Assembly: GCF_008039575.1 (NCBI RefSeq) | Contig: NZ_VDUY01000003.1 | Location: forward strand, 434,001-498,000 | Direction of reading: 5' to 3' | DNA: 64,000 bases | From: Zeimonas arvi | GTDB taxonomy: Bacteria > Pseudomonadota > Gammaproteobacteria > Burkholderiales > Burkholderiaceae_E | In this document: positions 45,423 through 55,112 of the stretch, piece by piece | How the letters are laid out: each line of letters starts with the position of its first letter | How positions within the stretch are numbered: position 1 is the stretch's first letter | Program-made: the position numbers and the translations under genes | The notes under the pieces: model-generated | The model's database searches: none | Told to the model about the DNA's origin: nothing | The model's input: only the letters and a program-made list of their open reading frames with translations

Positions 45423-45438
45423 TACCCACAAAGGAGTA
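45423..45438. promoter_or_regulatory. NarL 7-2-7 binding site upstream of narK
   Basis: TACCCAC-AA-AGGAGTA. Read outward, the heptamers are TACCCAC and TACTCCT, which match the NarL consensus TACYYMT in 6 of 7 and 7 of 7 positions, in the inverted 7-2-7 arrangement that NarL prefers. It lies in the narX/narK intergenic region (45245-45546, 302 bases without a gene), about 109 bases before narK. Further single heptamer-like matches lie at 45315 and 45483. Confidence 0.6.
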
Positions 45439-45546
45439 TTCCGCCGGCGGTGGGCCCAAAGGTTGGGACCAAAACCTTGATCGAAGTAGGGGTGAACGGA
45501 CAGCGTCTCTGGTTTCCTTGCGGAACCGCAAGAAAGGAAGTCCGCC

Positions 45547-46815
45547 ATGGCCACCCCCAGCCCCTCGACCGCGCCCCTGCCGCGCGGCGCGATTCCGGTC
45601 CTGGTCTCCAGCACCCTCGCCTTCACCATCTGCTTCGCCGTCTGGATGATGTTCGGCGTGATCGGCGTGCCGATCCGCAAGGAACTCGGCCTCTCGGCCA
45701 CCGAGTTCGGCCTGCTCACCGCCACGCCGGTGCTCACCGGGTCCCTGGTGCGCGTGCCGCTCGGCATGTGGACCGACCGCTACGGCGGACGGGTCGTCTT
45801 CGCCAGCCTGATGGCGGCCTGCGTGATCCCGATCTGGCTGATCTCCTACGCGACGCAGTACTGGCACTTCCTGGTGCTGGGCCTGTTCGTCGGGCTGGCC
45901 GGCGGATCCTTCTCGGTGGGCACGCCCTACGTGGCGCGCTGGTTCCCGAAGAACCGCCAGGGATTCGCCATGGGCGTGTTCGGCGCGGGCAATTCCGGCG
46001 CGGCGCTCAACAAGTTCGTCGCGCCCGCGCTGCTGGTGGCCTTCGGCTGGGCGGTCGTGCCGCAGGTCTACGCGATCGCCCTGGCGATCACCGTGGTCGT
46101 GTTCTGGACGTTTTCCCGAAGCGATCCGGCCCACCTCGTCAAGGGCGGCACGAGCTTCAGGCAACAGCTTGCGATGTTGAAAGATCCCCGCGTCCTGAAG
46201 TACTGTCAGTACTACTCGATCGTGTTCGGCGGCTACGTGGCCCTCTCGCTGTGGATGGTGCAGTACTACGTCAACGAATACGGCCTCGACATCCGCGTCG
46301 CGGCCCTGCTGGCGGCCTGTTTCTCGCTGCCCGGGGGCGTGCTGCGCGCGATCGGCGGCTGGCTGTCGGACAAGCACGGCGCGCACAAGATCACCTGGTG
46401 GGTGATGTGGGTAAGCTGGATCTGCCTGTTCCTGCTCTCCTATCCGCAGACCGAGTTCACGATCCAGACCGTGGACGGCCCGAAGACCTTCTTCATCGGG
46501 CTCAACGTGTGGACCTTCACCGCGCTGATGTTCGTCATGGGCATCGCCTGGGCCTTCGGCAAGGCGTCGGTGTTCAAGTACATCTCGGACGAGTATCCGC
46601 AGAACATCGGGGCCGTGTCGGGGATCGTCGGCCTGGCCGGCGGCCTCGGCGGCTTCGTCCTGCCGATCATGTTCGGTGTCCTGCTCGACCTCACCGGCAT
46701 CCGGTCCTCGGCCTTCATGCTGATGTACGGCGTGGTCTGGGTATCGCTGATCTGGATGTATCTCACGGAAGTCCGCCGCACCGACGTGATGTCGGGCGAG
46801 CGGGTGCACGCCTGA
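45547..46815 (+). CDS. narK: Nitrate/nitrite transporter NarK (MFS)
   Basis: 422 residues with 12 membrane segments. NarK signatures: FAVWMMFGVIGVPIRKELG at the first helix, the nitrate signature-like GAGNSGAALNKFVAPAL in the fifth, and GLAGGLGGFVLPIMFG in the eleventh. It imports nitrate, or exchanges nitrate for nitrite, across the inner membrane for respiration. Start supported by AAAGGAAG just upstream. It is the first gene of narKGHJI, 31 bases before narG. A single NarK domain is present; no NarK1-NarK2 fusion. Confidence 0.93.
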   Translation: MATPSPSTAPLPRGAIPVLVSSTLAFTICFAVWMMFGVIGVPIRKELGLSATEFGLLTATPVLTGSLVRVPLGMWTDRYGGRVVFASLMAACVIPIWLISYATQYWHFLVLGLFVGLAGGSFSVGTPYVARWFPKNRQGFAMGVFGAGNSGAALNKFVAPALLVAFGWAVVPQVYAIALAITVVVFWTFSRSDPAHLVKGGTSFRQQLAMLKDPRVLKYCQYYSIVFGGYVALSLWMVQYYVNEYGLDIRVAALLAACFSLPGGVLRAIGGWLSDKHGAHKITWWVMWVSWICLFLLSYPQTEFTIQTVDGPKTFFIGLNVWTFTALMFVMGIAWAFGKASVFKYISDEYPQNIGAVSGIVGLAGGLGGFVLPIMFGVLLDLTGIRSSAFMLMYGVVWVSLIWMYLTEVRRTDVMSGERVHA

Positions 46816-46846
46816 TTCCTCGCGACTCGCGAACAAGGAGCAATCG

Positions 46847-49800
46847 ATGAGCCATTTCCTCGACCGCCTGAAGTATTTCAGCGAGAAGCGCGAGGCCTTC
46901 GCCGGCGGGCACGGCACCGTCACCCACGAGGACCGCAGCTGGGAAGAGGCGTATCGCCAGCGCTGGCAGCACGACAAGATCGTGCGCTCCACCCACGGCG
47001 TGAACTGCACCGGCTCCTGCTCGTGGAAGATCTACGTGAAGGGCGGCATCGTCACCTGGGAAACCCAGCAGACCGACTACCCGCGCACCCGGCCCGACAT
47101 GCCCAACCACGAGCCGCGCGGCTGCTCGCGCGGCGCCTCGTACTCCTGGTACCTGTACTCGGCCAACCGGCTCAAGCATCCGATGGTGCGCAGCCAGCTG
47201 CTGCGGCTGTGGCGCGCGGCGCGGGCCGAGATGAACCCGGTCGAGGCCTGGACCTCGATCGTGGAGTCGCCCGAGAAGGCGAAGTCCTATCGCGCGCGGC
47301 GCGGCCTGGGCGGCTTCGTGCGGGTCACCTGGGAGGAGGCCAACGAGATCGTCGCCGCGGCGAACGTGTACACCGCGAAGAAGTACGGGCCCGACCGCGT
47401 GATCGGCTTCTCGCCGATCCCCGCGATGTCGATGATTTCCTACGCCGCGGGCAGCCGCTACCTGTCGCTGATCGGCGGCGTGTGCATGAGCTTCTACGAC
47501 TGGTACTGCGACCTGCCGCCGGCCTCGCCGCAGACCTGGGGCGAGCAGACCGACGTGCCCGAATCGGCCGACTGGTACAACTCGAGCTACATCCTGATGT
47601 GGGGCTCGAACGTGCCGCAGACCCGCACGCCCGACGCCCACTTCATGGTCGAGGCCCGCTACAAGGGCACCAAGGTCGTGTCGATCTTCCCCGACTACGC
47701 CGAGGGCGCCAAGTTCGGCGACATCTGGCTCAAGCCCAAGCAGGGCACCGACGCGGCGCTGGCCATGGCGATGGGCCACGTGATCCTCAAGGAGTTCGTG
47801 GCCACCCGCAAGTCGGACTACTTCATCGACTACCTGCGCCGCTACAGCGACATGCCCAACCTGGTGCTGCTCGAGCCGCAGGGCGACAGGTTGGTCACTG
47901 GCCGCATGGCGCGCGCCTCCGACTTCGACGGCGCGCTCGGCCAGGACAACAATCCCGAGTGGAAGACCGTCGCCTACGACGAGAACACGGGCGAGATGGT
48001 CGTGCCCAAGGGGTCGATCGGTTTCCGCTGGGGCCAGAAGGAAGGCGGTGACGCCGGCAAGTGGAACCTGCAGTCCGAGGACGCCAGCGGCCGCGAGATC
48101 GTGCCGCAGCTCACGCTGCTGGGCTCGCACGACGAGATCGTCGAGGTGTCCTTCCCCTACTTTGGCGGCGTGGCGCACCCGCAGTTCAACGCCAACCCGG
48201 TGGCCGACGTGATCACCCAGCGCGTGCCGGCCCGCCGCGTGAAGACGAAGGACGGCGAGAAGCTCGTCGTCACCGTCCACGATCTCACGCTCGCCCACTA
48301 CGGCGTCGACCGCGGGCTCGGCGGCGACTTCATGCCGACCTCCTACGACGACAACCTGCCCTACACGCCGAAGTGGCAGCAGGCGATCACCGGCGTGTCG
48401 CCCGAAGACGTGATCACCGTGGCGCGCGAGTTCGCCGACAACGCCGACAAGACCCGCGGCAAGTCGATGGTGATCATCGGCGCGGCGATGAACCACTGGT
48501 TCCACATGGACATGAACTACCGCGGGATCATCAACCTGCTGGTGTTCTGCGGCTGCGTGGGCCAGTCGGGCGGCGGCTGGGCGCACTACGTGGGCCAGGA
48601 GAAGCTGCGCCCGCAGACCGGCTGGACCGCGCTGGCCTTCGCGCTCGACTGGCACCGTCCGCCGCGCCAGCAGAACTCGACCTCGTTCTTCTACGCGCAC
48701 ACCGACCAGTGGCGCTACGAGCGACTGGCCACCCGCGAGATCCTGTCGCCGCTGGCCGACCCGCAGAAGTACTCCGGCAGCCTGATCGACTTCAACACCC
48801 GCGCCGAGCGCATGGGCTGGCTCCCGTCGGCGCCGCAGCTGCAGCGCAATCCGCTGGAGCTGTCGCGCGAGGCAACGCGCCGCGGCCTCGATCCCAAGAC
48901 CTACGTGCTGGACGAGCTCGAGAGCGGCCGCCTGCAGTTCTCCTGCACCGACCCGGACCACCCGGACAACTTCCCGCGCAACCTCTTCGTCTGGCGCTCC
49001 AACCTGCTCGGTTCCTCCGGCAAGGGCCACGAGTACTTCCTCAAGCACCTGCTGGGCACCAAGCATGGGGTGCAGGGCAAGGACCTGGGCCAGATGGGCG
49101 AGGCCAAGCCGGAAGACGTGGTCTGGCACGAGCAGGCGCCCGAAGGCAAGCTGGATCTGCTGGTCACGCTCGACTTCCGGATGTCGACCACCTGCCTGTA
49201 CTCCGACATCGTTCTTCCGACCGCCACCTGGTACGAGAAGAACGACATGAACACCTCGGACATGCACCCGTTCATCCATCCGCTGTCGGCGGCGGTGGAT
49301 CCGGCCTGGCAGGCGCGCAGCGACTGGGAGATCTTCAAGGGCTTCGCCAAGCGCTTCTCCGAGCTCTCCAACGGCCACCTGGGCGTCGAGCAGGACATCG
49401 TGCTCACCCCGCTGATGCACGACACCCCGGGCGAGCTCTCGCAACCATTCGAACCCAAGGCGTGGTTCCGCGGCGAGTGCGACCCGGTGCCCGGCAAGAC
49501 GATGCCGGCAATCGCCGTGGTCGAGCGCGACTACCCGGCCACCTACGCCAAGTTCACCTCGCTGGGCCCGCTGATGAAGAAAGCCGGCAACGGCGGCAAG
49601 GGCATCGGCTGGAACACCGACCACGAGGTCGACTTCCTCGGCAAGCTCAACGGCAAGGTCGCCGAGCCCGGCGTGTCCGAGGGCCAGCCGCGCATCCTGA
49701 CCGACATCGACGCCACCGAGGTGGTGCTGTCGCTCGCGCCCGAGACCAACGGCGAGGTGGCGGTCAAGGCCTGGGAGGCGCTGTCGAAGTTCACCGGCCG

Positions 49801-50575
49801 CGACCACACCCACCTGGCCGTGCCGCGCGAAGACGAGAAGATCCGCTTCCGCGACATCCAGGCCCAGCCGCGCAAGATCATCTCCAGCCCGACCTGGTCG
49901 GGGCTGGAATCCGAGCACGTGTCCTACAACGCCGGCTACACCAACGTGCACGAGCTGATTCCCTGGCGCACGCTGTCCGGCCGCCAGGAGCTCTACCAGG
50001 ACCACCCCTGGATGATCGCCTTCGGCGAGGCGCTGGTCAGCTACCGGCCGCCGGTGAACACGCGCACCGTGGAGCCGATGCTCGGCCAGCGCAGCAACGG
50101 CAACCCGGAGATCCTGCTCAACTTCATCACGCCGCACCAGAAGTGGGGCATCCACTCCACCTACACGGACAACCTGCTGATGCTCACGCTGTCGCGCGGC
50201 GGCCCGATCGTCTGGGTCTCCGAGATCGATGCGCGCAAGGCCGGCGTGGTCGACAACGACTGGGTCGAGGTGTTCAACGTGAACGGCGCGCTGATCGCCC
50301 GCGCGGTGGTCAGCCAGCGCGTGCCCGAGGGCATGATCCTGATGTACCACGCGCAGGAGAAGATCGTGAACACCCCGGGGTCCGAGATCACCGGCACCCG
50401 CGGCGGCATCCACAACTCGGTCACGCGCGCGGTGCTCAAGCCCACGCACATGATCGGCGGCTACGCGCAGCTCTCGTACGGCTTCAACTACTACGGCACC
50501 GTGGGGTCGAACCGCGACGAATTCATCATCCTGCGCAAGATGGACAAGGTCGACTGGATGGACGCGGCGGCCTGA
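46847..50575 (+). CDS. narG: Respiratory nitrate reductase alpha subunit NarG
   Basis: 1242-residue catalytic subunit reducing nitrate to nitrite with bis-MGD molybdenum cofactor at the cytoplasmic face of the membrane. The N-terminal iron-sulfur site FS0 has H50, C54, C58 and C93 (STHGVNCTGSCSW, RGCSRGASYS). The Mo-ligand Asp lies in NVPQTRTPDAHF, as in E. coli. The nucleotide and cofactor motifs (GVCMSFYDWYCDLPPASPQ) are intact and no signal peptide is present. Length is normal. AAGGAG precedes the ATG. Confidence 0.97.
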   Translation: MSHFLDRLKYFSEKREAFAGGHGTVTHEDRSWEEAYRQRWQHDKIVRSTHGVNCTGSCSWKIYVKGGIVTWETQQTDYPRTRPDMPNHEPRGCSRGASYSWYLYSANRLKHPMVRSQLLRLWRAARAEMNPVEAWTSIVESPEKAKSYRARRGLGGFVRVTWEEANEIVAAANVYTAKKYGPDRVIGFSPIPAMSMISYAAGSRYLSLIGGVCMSFYDWYCDLPPASPQTWGEQTDVPESADWYNSSYILMWGSNVPQTRTPDAHFMVEARYKGTKVVSIFPDYAEGAKFGDIWLKPKQGTDAALAMAMGHVILKEFVATRKSDYFIDYLRRYSDMPNLVLLEPQGDRLVTGRMARASDFDGALGQDNNPEWKTVAYDENTGEMVVPKGSIGFRWGQKEGGDAGKWNLQSEDASGREIVPQLTLLGSHDEIVEVSFPYFGGVAHPQFNANPVADVITQRVPARRVKTKDGEKLVVTVHDLTLAHYGVDRGLGGDFMPTSYDDNLPYTPKWQQAITGVSPEDVITVAREFADNADKTRGKSMVIIGAAMNHWFHMDMNYRGIINLLVFCGCVGQSGGGWAHYVGQEKLRPQTGWTALAFALDWHRPPRQQNSTSFFYAHTDQWRYERLATREILSPLADPQKYSGSLIDFNTRAERMGWLPSAPQLQRNPLELSREATRRGLDPKTYVLDELESGRLQFSCTDPDHPDNFPRNLFVWRSNLLGSSGKGHEYFLKHLLGTKHGVQGKDLGQMGEAKPEDVVWHEQAPEGKLDLLVTLDFRMSTTCLYSDIVLPTATWYEKNDMNTSDMHPFIHPLSAAVDPAWQARSDWEIFKGFAKRFSELSNGHLGVEQDIVLTPLMHDTPGELSQPFEPKAWFRGECDPVPGKTMPAIAVVERDYPATYAKFTSLGPLMKKAGNGGKGIGWNTDHEVDFLGKLNGKVAEPGVSEGQPRILTDIDATEVVLSLAPETNGEVAVKAWEALSKFTGRDHTHLAVPREDEKIRFRDIQAQPRKIISSPTWSGLESEHVSYNAGYTNVHELIPWRTLSGRQELYQDHPWMIAFGEALVSYRPPVNTRTVEPMLGQRSNGNPEILLNFITPHQKWGIHSTYTDNLLMLTLSRGGPIVWVSEIDARKAGVVDNDWVEVFNVNGALIARAVVSQRVPEGMILMYHAQEKIVNTPGSEITGTRGGIHNSVTRAVLKPTHMIGGYAQLSYGFNYYGTVGSNRDEFIILRKMDKVDWMDAAA

Positions 50576-50610
50576 GCGCCCGCGCGAACGGAACGCATGG
50601 AGCAAGAACG

Positions 50611-52137
50611 ATGAAAGTACGCGCACAGATCGGCATGGTCCTGAACCTGGACAAGTGCATCGGCTGCCACACCTGCTCGGTCACCTGCAAGAACGTCTGG
50701 ACCACCCGCGAGGGCATGGAATACGCGTGGTTCAACAACGTGGAGACCAAGCCCGGCATCGGCTACCCGAAGGACTGGGAGAACCAGCAACGCTGGAAGG
50801 GCGGCTGGACCCGCAAGGCCAACGGCAGCATCGAGCCGATGCAGGGTGGCAAGTGGTCGCTGCTGATGAAGATCTTCTCGAACCCGAACCTGCCCGAGAT
50901 CGACGACTACTACGAGCCCTTCACCTTCGACTACGAGCACCTGCACACGGCGCCCGACATGAAGGATCCGCCGGTGGCCCGCCCGCGCAGCCTGGTCAGC
51001 GGCAAGCGGATGGAGAAGATCGAGTGGGGGCCGAACTGGGAGGAGATCCTCGGCGGCGAGTTCTCCAAGCGCTCGGCCGACTACAACTTCGAGGGCATCC
51101 AGAAGGACATCTACGGCGAGTTCGAGAACACCTTCATGATGTACCTGCCCAGGCTGTGCGAGCACTGCCTGAACCCGGCCTGCGTGGCTTCGTGCCCGTC
51201 GGGCTCGATCTACAAGCGCGAGGAAGACGGGATCGTGCTGATCGACCAGGACAAGTGCCGCGGCTGGCGCATGTGCGTGTCGGGCTGCCCGTACAAGAAG
51301 ATCTACTACAACTGGTCCAGCGGCAAGGCCGAGAAGTGCATCTTCTGCTATCCGCGGATCGAGGTCGGCCAGCCCACCGTGTGCTCGGAAACCTGCGTGG
51401 GCCGGATCCGCTACCTGGGCGTGCTGCTCTACGACGCCGACCGGATCCAGGAAGCCGCCTCGGTGGCCGACCCGCGCGACCTGTACCAGGCCCAGCTCGA
51501 CCTGTTCCTCGACCCGAACGACCCGGCGGTGATCGCGCAGGCGCGGGCCGACGGGATCCCCGAGGCCTGGCTGCAGGCCGCCAAGGTGTCGCCGGTCTGG
51601 AAGATGGCGATGGACTGGAAGATCGCCTTCCCGCTGCATCCCGAGTACCGCACCCTGCCCATGGTCTGGTACGTGCCGCCGCTCTCGCCGATCTCGGCGC
51701 GCGCCTCGAGCGGCCAGATCTCCGAGAAGGGCGGCATCCCCGACGTCGCCAGCCTGCGGATCCCGCTGCGCTATCTGGCCAACATGCTGACCGCCGGCGA
51801 CGAGGAGCCGATCCGCGTGGCGCTCGAGCGGATGCTCGCGATGCGCGCCTTCATGCGGGCGCGCACCGTCGAAGGCCGGCACGCCGGCGACCTGCTGGAC
51901 AAGGTCGGCATGAGCGCCGCCCAGATCGACGACATGTACCGGATCCTGGCCATCGCCAACTACGAGGACCGCTTCGTGATCCCGACCACCCACCGCGAGT
52001 ACGCCGAAGACGCCTTCGACATGCGCGGCGGCTGCGGCTTCTCGTTCGGCAACGGCTGCTCCGACGGCACCTCCGCCGGCAGCCTGTTTGCCGGCAACAA
52101 GGGCAAGCGGGTGATCGCCATCAAGGAGACCCTCTGA
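50611..52137 (+). CDS. narH: Nitrate reductase beta subunit NarH
   Basis: 508-residue iron-sulfur subunit that carries electrons from NarI haem to NarG. Four cysteine clusters are visible: CIGCHTCSVTC (about 16-26), CEHCLNPACVASCP, the CRGWRMCVSGCP cluster in which a Trp replaces one cysteine as in the [3Fe-4S] centre, and CIFCYPRIEVGQPTVCSETC. The ATG at 50611 follows GGAGCAAGAACG. narJ begins two bases after the stop. Confidence 0.97.
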   Translation: MKVRAQIGMVLNLDKCIGCHTCSVTCKNVWTTREGMEYAWFNNVETKPGIGYPKDWENQQRWKGGWTRKANGSIEPMQGGKWSLLMKIFSNPNLPEIDDYYEPFTFDYEHLHTAPDMKDPPVARPRSLVSGKRMEKIEWGPNWEEILGGEFSKRSADYNFEGIQKDIYGEFENTFMMYLPRLCEHCLNPACVASCPSGSIYKREEDGIVLIDQDKCRGWRMCVSGCPYKKIYYNWSSGKAEKCIFCYPRIEVGQPTVCSETCVGRIRYLGVLLYDADRIQEAASVADPRDLYQAQLDLFLDPNDPAVIAQARADGIPEAWLQAAKVSPVWKMAMDWKIAFPLHPEYRTLPMVWYVPPLSPISARASSGQISEKGGIPDVASLRIPLRYLANMLTAGDEEPIRVALERMLAMRAFMRARTVEGRHAGDLLDKVGMSAAQIDDMYRILAIANYEDRFVIPTTHREYAEDAFDMRGGCGFSFGNGCSDGTSAGSLFAGNKGKRVIAIKETL

Positions 52138-52138
52138 G

Positions 52139-52888
52139 ATGAAACCGATCCGCTACACGCTGCGCGCGATCGGCACGCTGCTCGACTACCCGCAGGCAGA
52201 CCGAAAGGGAATGGCCGACGCGGTGCGGCAGGCGCTCGACGACGAGCGCGCGCTCTCCTCGGCCACTCGTGAGCGGCTGGCCGATTTCGCGGCGGGCCTC
52301 GAGCGCGGCGACGCCTTCGAGCTGGCCGAGACCTGGGTGTCCACCTTCGACCGCGGCCGGATGACCTCGCTGTACCTGTTCGAGCACGTGCACGGCGAGT
52401 CGCGCGACCGCGGCCAGGCGATGGTCGACCTGAAGCTGCTCTACGAGCGCGCCGGGCTCTTCCTGTCCGAAGACGAGCTGCCCGACTACCTGCCCGCCTT
52501 CCTCGAGTACCTGTCCACCCAGGAACCGAAGGCGATCCTCGCCGACCTGCGCGACACGGCCGAGGTGCTGCGCAAGCTGGGCAACGGACTGGCGCGCATC
52601 GGCAGCCGCTACGCGATGCTGCCAGCCGCGCTGCTCGAGCTCGCCGGCGCCGCCGGCCTCGAGCTGCCGCTGCCCGTGGTCGAGAAGCTCGCGCCGATCG
52701 ACACCGAGGCGCTGGACCGCGAGTGGGCCGACGAGCCGGTGATGTTCGGCGGCGAGGCCGGCGCATGCGGCACGGCGGCCGGCCAGCCGGGCCAGCCGGC
52801 GCCGATCACGATCCACCGCAAGGGCGCGGCGGCTGCGCGGGCCGCGCAGCAGACCACCGAACGGCTTTCCACCGGAGCGCAGTCATGA
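52139..52888 (+). CDS. narJ: Nitrate reductase molybdenum-cofactor assembly chaperone NarJ
   Basis: 249 residues of the NarJ/TorD helical family. It binds NarG to help insert the molybdenum cofactor and is not part of the final enzyme. The conserved SLYLFEHVHGESRDRGQAM motif is present at about 80-98, followed by ELPDYLPAFLEYLS. The C-terminal 40 residues are Ala-rich and divergent. The start overlaps closely with narH (one-base gap) and the stop overlaps the narI ATG. Confidence 0.95.
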   Translation: MKPIRYTLRAIGTLLDYPQADRKGMADAVRQALDDERALSSATRERLADFAAGLERGDAFELAETWVSTFDRGRMTSLYLFEHVHGESRDRGQAMVDLKLLYERAGLFLSEDELPDYLPAFLEYLSTQEPKAILADLRDTAEVLRKLGNGLARIGSRYAMLPAALLELAGAAGLELPLPVVEKLAPIDTEALDREWADEPVMFGGEAGACGTAAGQPGQPAPITIHRKGAAAARAAQQTTERLSTGAQS

Positions 52889-53580
52889 GCGGCTTGCACC
52901 AGTTCCTCTTCGGCATCTACCCGTACATCGCGCTGGCCATCTTCCTGCTCGGCAGCCTGGTGCGCTTCGACCGCGAACAGTACACGTGGAAGAGCGACTC
53001 CTCGGAGATGCTTCGCCGCGGCCAGCTCAGGTGGGGCAGCAACCTGTTCCACCTGGGCATCCTGATGCTGTTCGGCGGGCACTTCGTGGGCCTGCTCACG
53101 CCCAAGGAGGTCTACCACGCGATCGGCCTGAGCACCCAGGGCAAGCAGATCATCGCGATGGCCGCGGGCGGCTTCGCGGGCACGCTGTGCCTGGTCGGCA
53201 TCGCGCTGCTGCTGCACCGCCGGCACAGCGAGCCGCGGGTGCGCGCCAACTCGCGCACGATGGACTTCGTGGTCCTGTACTGGATCCTGGTCACGCTGCT
53301 GCTCGGCCTGGTCAGCATCGTCGCGTCGCTGGCGCACCTCGACGGCAGCGTGATGGTGGCGCTGTCTCACTGGGCCCAGCACCTGCTCACCTTCCGCGGC
53401 GACGCGGCAGGCTTCATCGTGAACGTGCCGCTGATCTACAAGATCCACCTGTTCTTCGGCATGACGCTGTTCATCCTGTTCCCGTTCTCGCGCCTGGTTC
53501 ACGTCTGGAGCGGCTTCGCGTCGGTGGCCTACGTGGCTCGTCCCTACCAGATCGTGCGGCGCCGCGGCGCAGCCCGCTGA
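52885..53580 (+). CDS. narI: Nitrate reductase gamma subunit NarI
   Basis: 231-residue cytochrome b with five membrane helices that takes electrons from quinol and passes them to NarH. The haem-ligand histidines are in the second helix (LFHLGILMLFGGHFVGLLTP) and near the last (YKIHLFFGMTLFILFPFSRLVHVWS). The ATG overlaps the narJ stop (ATGA). The operon narKGHJI is complete. Confidence 0.96.
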   Translation: MSGLHQFLFGIYPYIALAIFLLGSLVRFDREQYTWKSDSSEMLRRGQLRWGSNLFHLGILMLFGGHFVGLLTPKEVYHAIGLSTQGKQIIAMAAGGFAGTLCLVGIALLLHRRHSEPRVRANSRTMDFVVLYWILVTLLLGLVSIVASLAHLDGSVMVALSHWAQHLLTFRGDAAGFIVNVPLIYKIHLFFGMTLFILFPFSRLVHVWSGFASVAYVARPYQIVRRRGAAR

Positions 53581-53629
53581 TGCCATCCGGGCCGCCCTTC
53601 CGCTCGCCGCCCTTACAGGAATCGCAACG

Positions 53630-54313
53630 ATGAACCCCGACGAATCCGCCCTGCCAGGCTTCGAGCAGAGCCGCGCCGCGCTGCTCGCCCGCGCCGCCGA
53701 GCTCGGCTGGCTGGAAGACGGCGCCGACCCGGACGCCGTGGTCTTCGCCTCGCCCGACGCCGAGCGGGCGCTGCTGCTGCGCGTCCTCGAGCACGAGGTG
53801 CCCTGGAAGACCCCGGGCGAGCACGAGGCGCGGCGCTGGTTCGATGCGCACGCCGAGAACTACCGCGTCGGCGCGCGCCGGCTGGTCTCGCACGTGCTGT
53901 ACGGCGTCACGCCGCGCGTGCCGGTGGGCGCGCTGCGCGAGCATGCCGAGCGCCGGCTGAAGGAGGTGCTCGCCGATCCCGCGCGCTTCGCGGCGCTGGC
54001 CCGCGAGGAGTCCAACTGCCCGAGCGGCGCCGAGGGGGGGGGCCTGGGCGCCCTCGAGCGCGGACAGACCGTGCCCGAGTTCGAGCAGGCGGTGTTCGAA
54101 GCGCGCGAACCGGGCCTGCTGCCGCTGCTGGTGGCCACCCGGTTCGGCTTCCACATCGTGCGCGTCGACCAGATCCACGAGGGCGAGGCGCCGGGCTTCG
54201 AGGCCTGCCGCGAGGCGGTGGAGCGCGACCTGGCCACCGACGCCTGGCTGACCGCCTGCCGCCAGTACCTCCACCGACTGGCCAGCGACAGCCCTTCGCC
54301 CCTGGTGCAGTGA
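53630..54313 (+). CDS. Parvulin-type peptidyl-prolyl isomerase (PpiC/NifM-like)
   Basis: 227 residues. The C-terminal half is a parvulin domain (VSHVLYGVTPRVPVG to FGFHIVRVDQI), with CPSGAEGGGLGALERGQTVP and FEQAVF as signatures; the first part is a helical SurA/NifM-like segment. No signal peptide, so probably cytoplasmic. It follows narI by 49 bases and may aid folding of the nitrate reductase; such genes are seen in some nar clusters. An uninterrupted run of eight G (about 54031-54038) occurs in the coding sequence, which could give slippage, but the frame is intact. Confidence 0.85.
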   Translation: MNPDESALPGFEQSRAALLARAAELGWLEDGADPDAVVFASPDAERALLLRVLEHEVPWKTPGEHEARRWFDAHAENYRVGARRLVSHVLYGVTPRVPVGALREHAERRLKEVLADPARFAALAREESNCPSGAEGGGLGALERGQTVPEFEQAVFEAREPGLLPLLVATRFGFHIVRVDQIHEGEAPGFEACREAVERDLATDAWLTACRQYLHRLASDSPSPLVQ

Positions 54314-54314
54314 C

Positions 54315-55022
54315 ATGCCGACGGGCATGCGCATGCGCCCCGTCTGCGAGGGCATCAACCCGCTGCGCGACATCGTCGAGGGCGCCAGCCATTTCCAGCA
54401 GGCGATCGCGCCCGAGGCACGCGAGTTCTTCGGCAACCTGGCGGCCGGCCAGGCGCCGAAGGCGCTGTTCGTCACCTGCTCCGACTCGCGGATCAATCCC
54501 TTCCTCATCACCGACACGAACCCCGGCGACCTGTTCATCATGCGCAACGCCGGGCACATCGTGCCGCCCTATGGCGCGGCCAAGGGCGGCGCCGAGGCCA
54601 CGGTGGAGTTCGCGGTGGTGGCGCTGGGCGTGGAGGACATCATCGTCTGCGGGCATTCGCACTGCGGCGCGATCCGCGGCCTGATGAACCCCGAGGCGCT
54701 CGAGCAGATGCCGGCGGTGCGGCAGTGGCTGTCGCTGGCCGAGCCCACGCGGGCGATCGTGGCCGAGAACTTCGCGGACCTCCCCGAGCGCGAGCGCACC
54801 GAGGCGATGACCCAGGTGCACGTGCTCACGCAGATGGCCAACCTGCGCACGCTCCCCCCGGTGGCCGCGCGACTGGCCAAGGGCAAGCTGCGGCTGCACG
54901 GCTGGGTCTATCACATCGGCTCGTCCGAGATCCTGGTCTGGAATCGCGAGGCCCATCGGTTCGGGCGCATCGACGGCGGCGAGCCCCTGCACTTCTGCCC
55001 GGAGTTGCGGCTCGAGGCCTGA
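54315..55022 (+). CDS. Beta-class carbonic anhydrase
   Basis: 235 residues. It interconverts CO2 and bicarbonate with a zinc ion. Zinc and active-site residues: C55, D57 and R59 in VTCSDSRINP, and H114 and C117 in CGHSHCGAIRG. This is the usual type II beta-class arrangement. The gene starts one base after the parvulin stop, so it probably extends the nar transcript. A role in supplying bicarbonate to the carboxylases is plausible. Confidence 0.93.
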   Translation: MPTGMRMRPVCEGINPLRDIVEGASHFQQAIAPEAREFFGNLAAGQAPKALFVTCSDSRINPFLITDTNPGDLFIMRNAGHIVPPYGAAKGGAEATVEFAVVALGVEDIIVCGHSHCGAIRGLMNPEALEQMPAVRQWLSLAEPTRAIVAENFADLPERERTEAMTQVHVLTQMANLRTLPPVAARLAKGKLRLHGWVYHIGSSEILVWNREAHRFGRIDGGEPLHFCPELRLEA

Positions 55023-55112
55023 ACGGACCCGCACGGGCGGGAGGACGCCGCCGGACGCAGCCCGCGCGGGCGGCCGGGGAGACGCGCGGCAGGCTGCTGC
55101 GGTAACATTTGC

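Noticed and set aside
46763-50626. 1287-residue minus-strand frame opposite narG
   Set aside because: No recognisable domain; narG with its cofactor motifs occupies the plus strand.
54031-54038. Frameshift in the parvulin gene at the G-run
   Set aside because: The frame is open on both sides with parvulin motifs before and after, so no disruption is present in this sequence.
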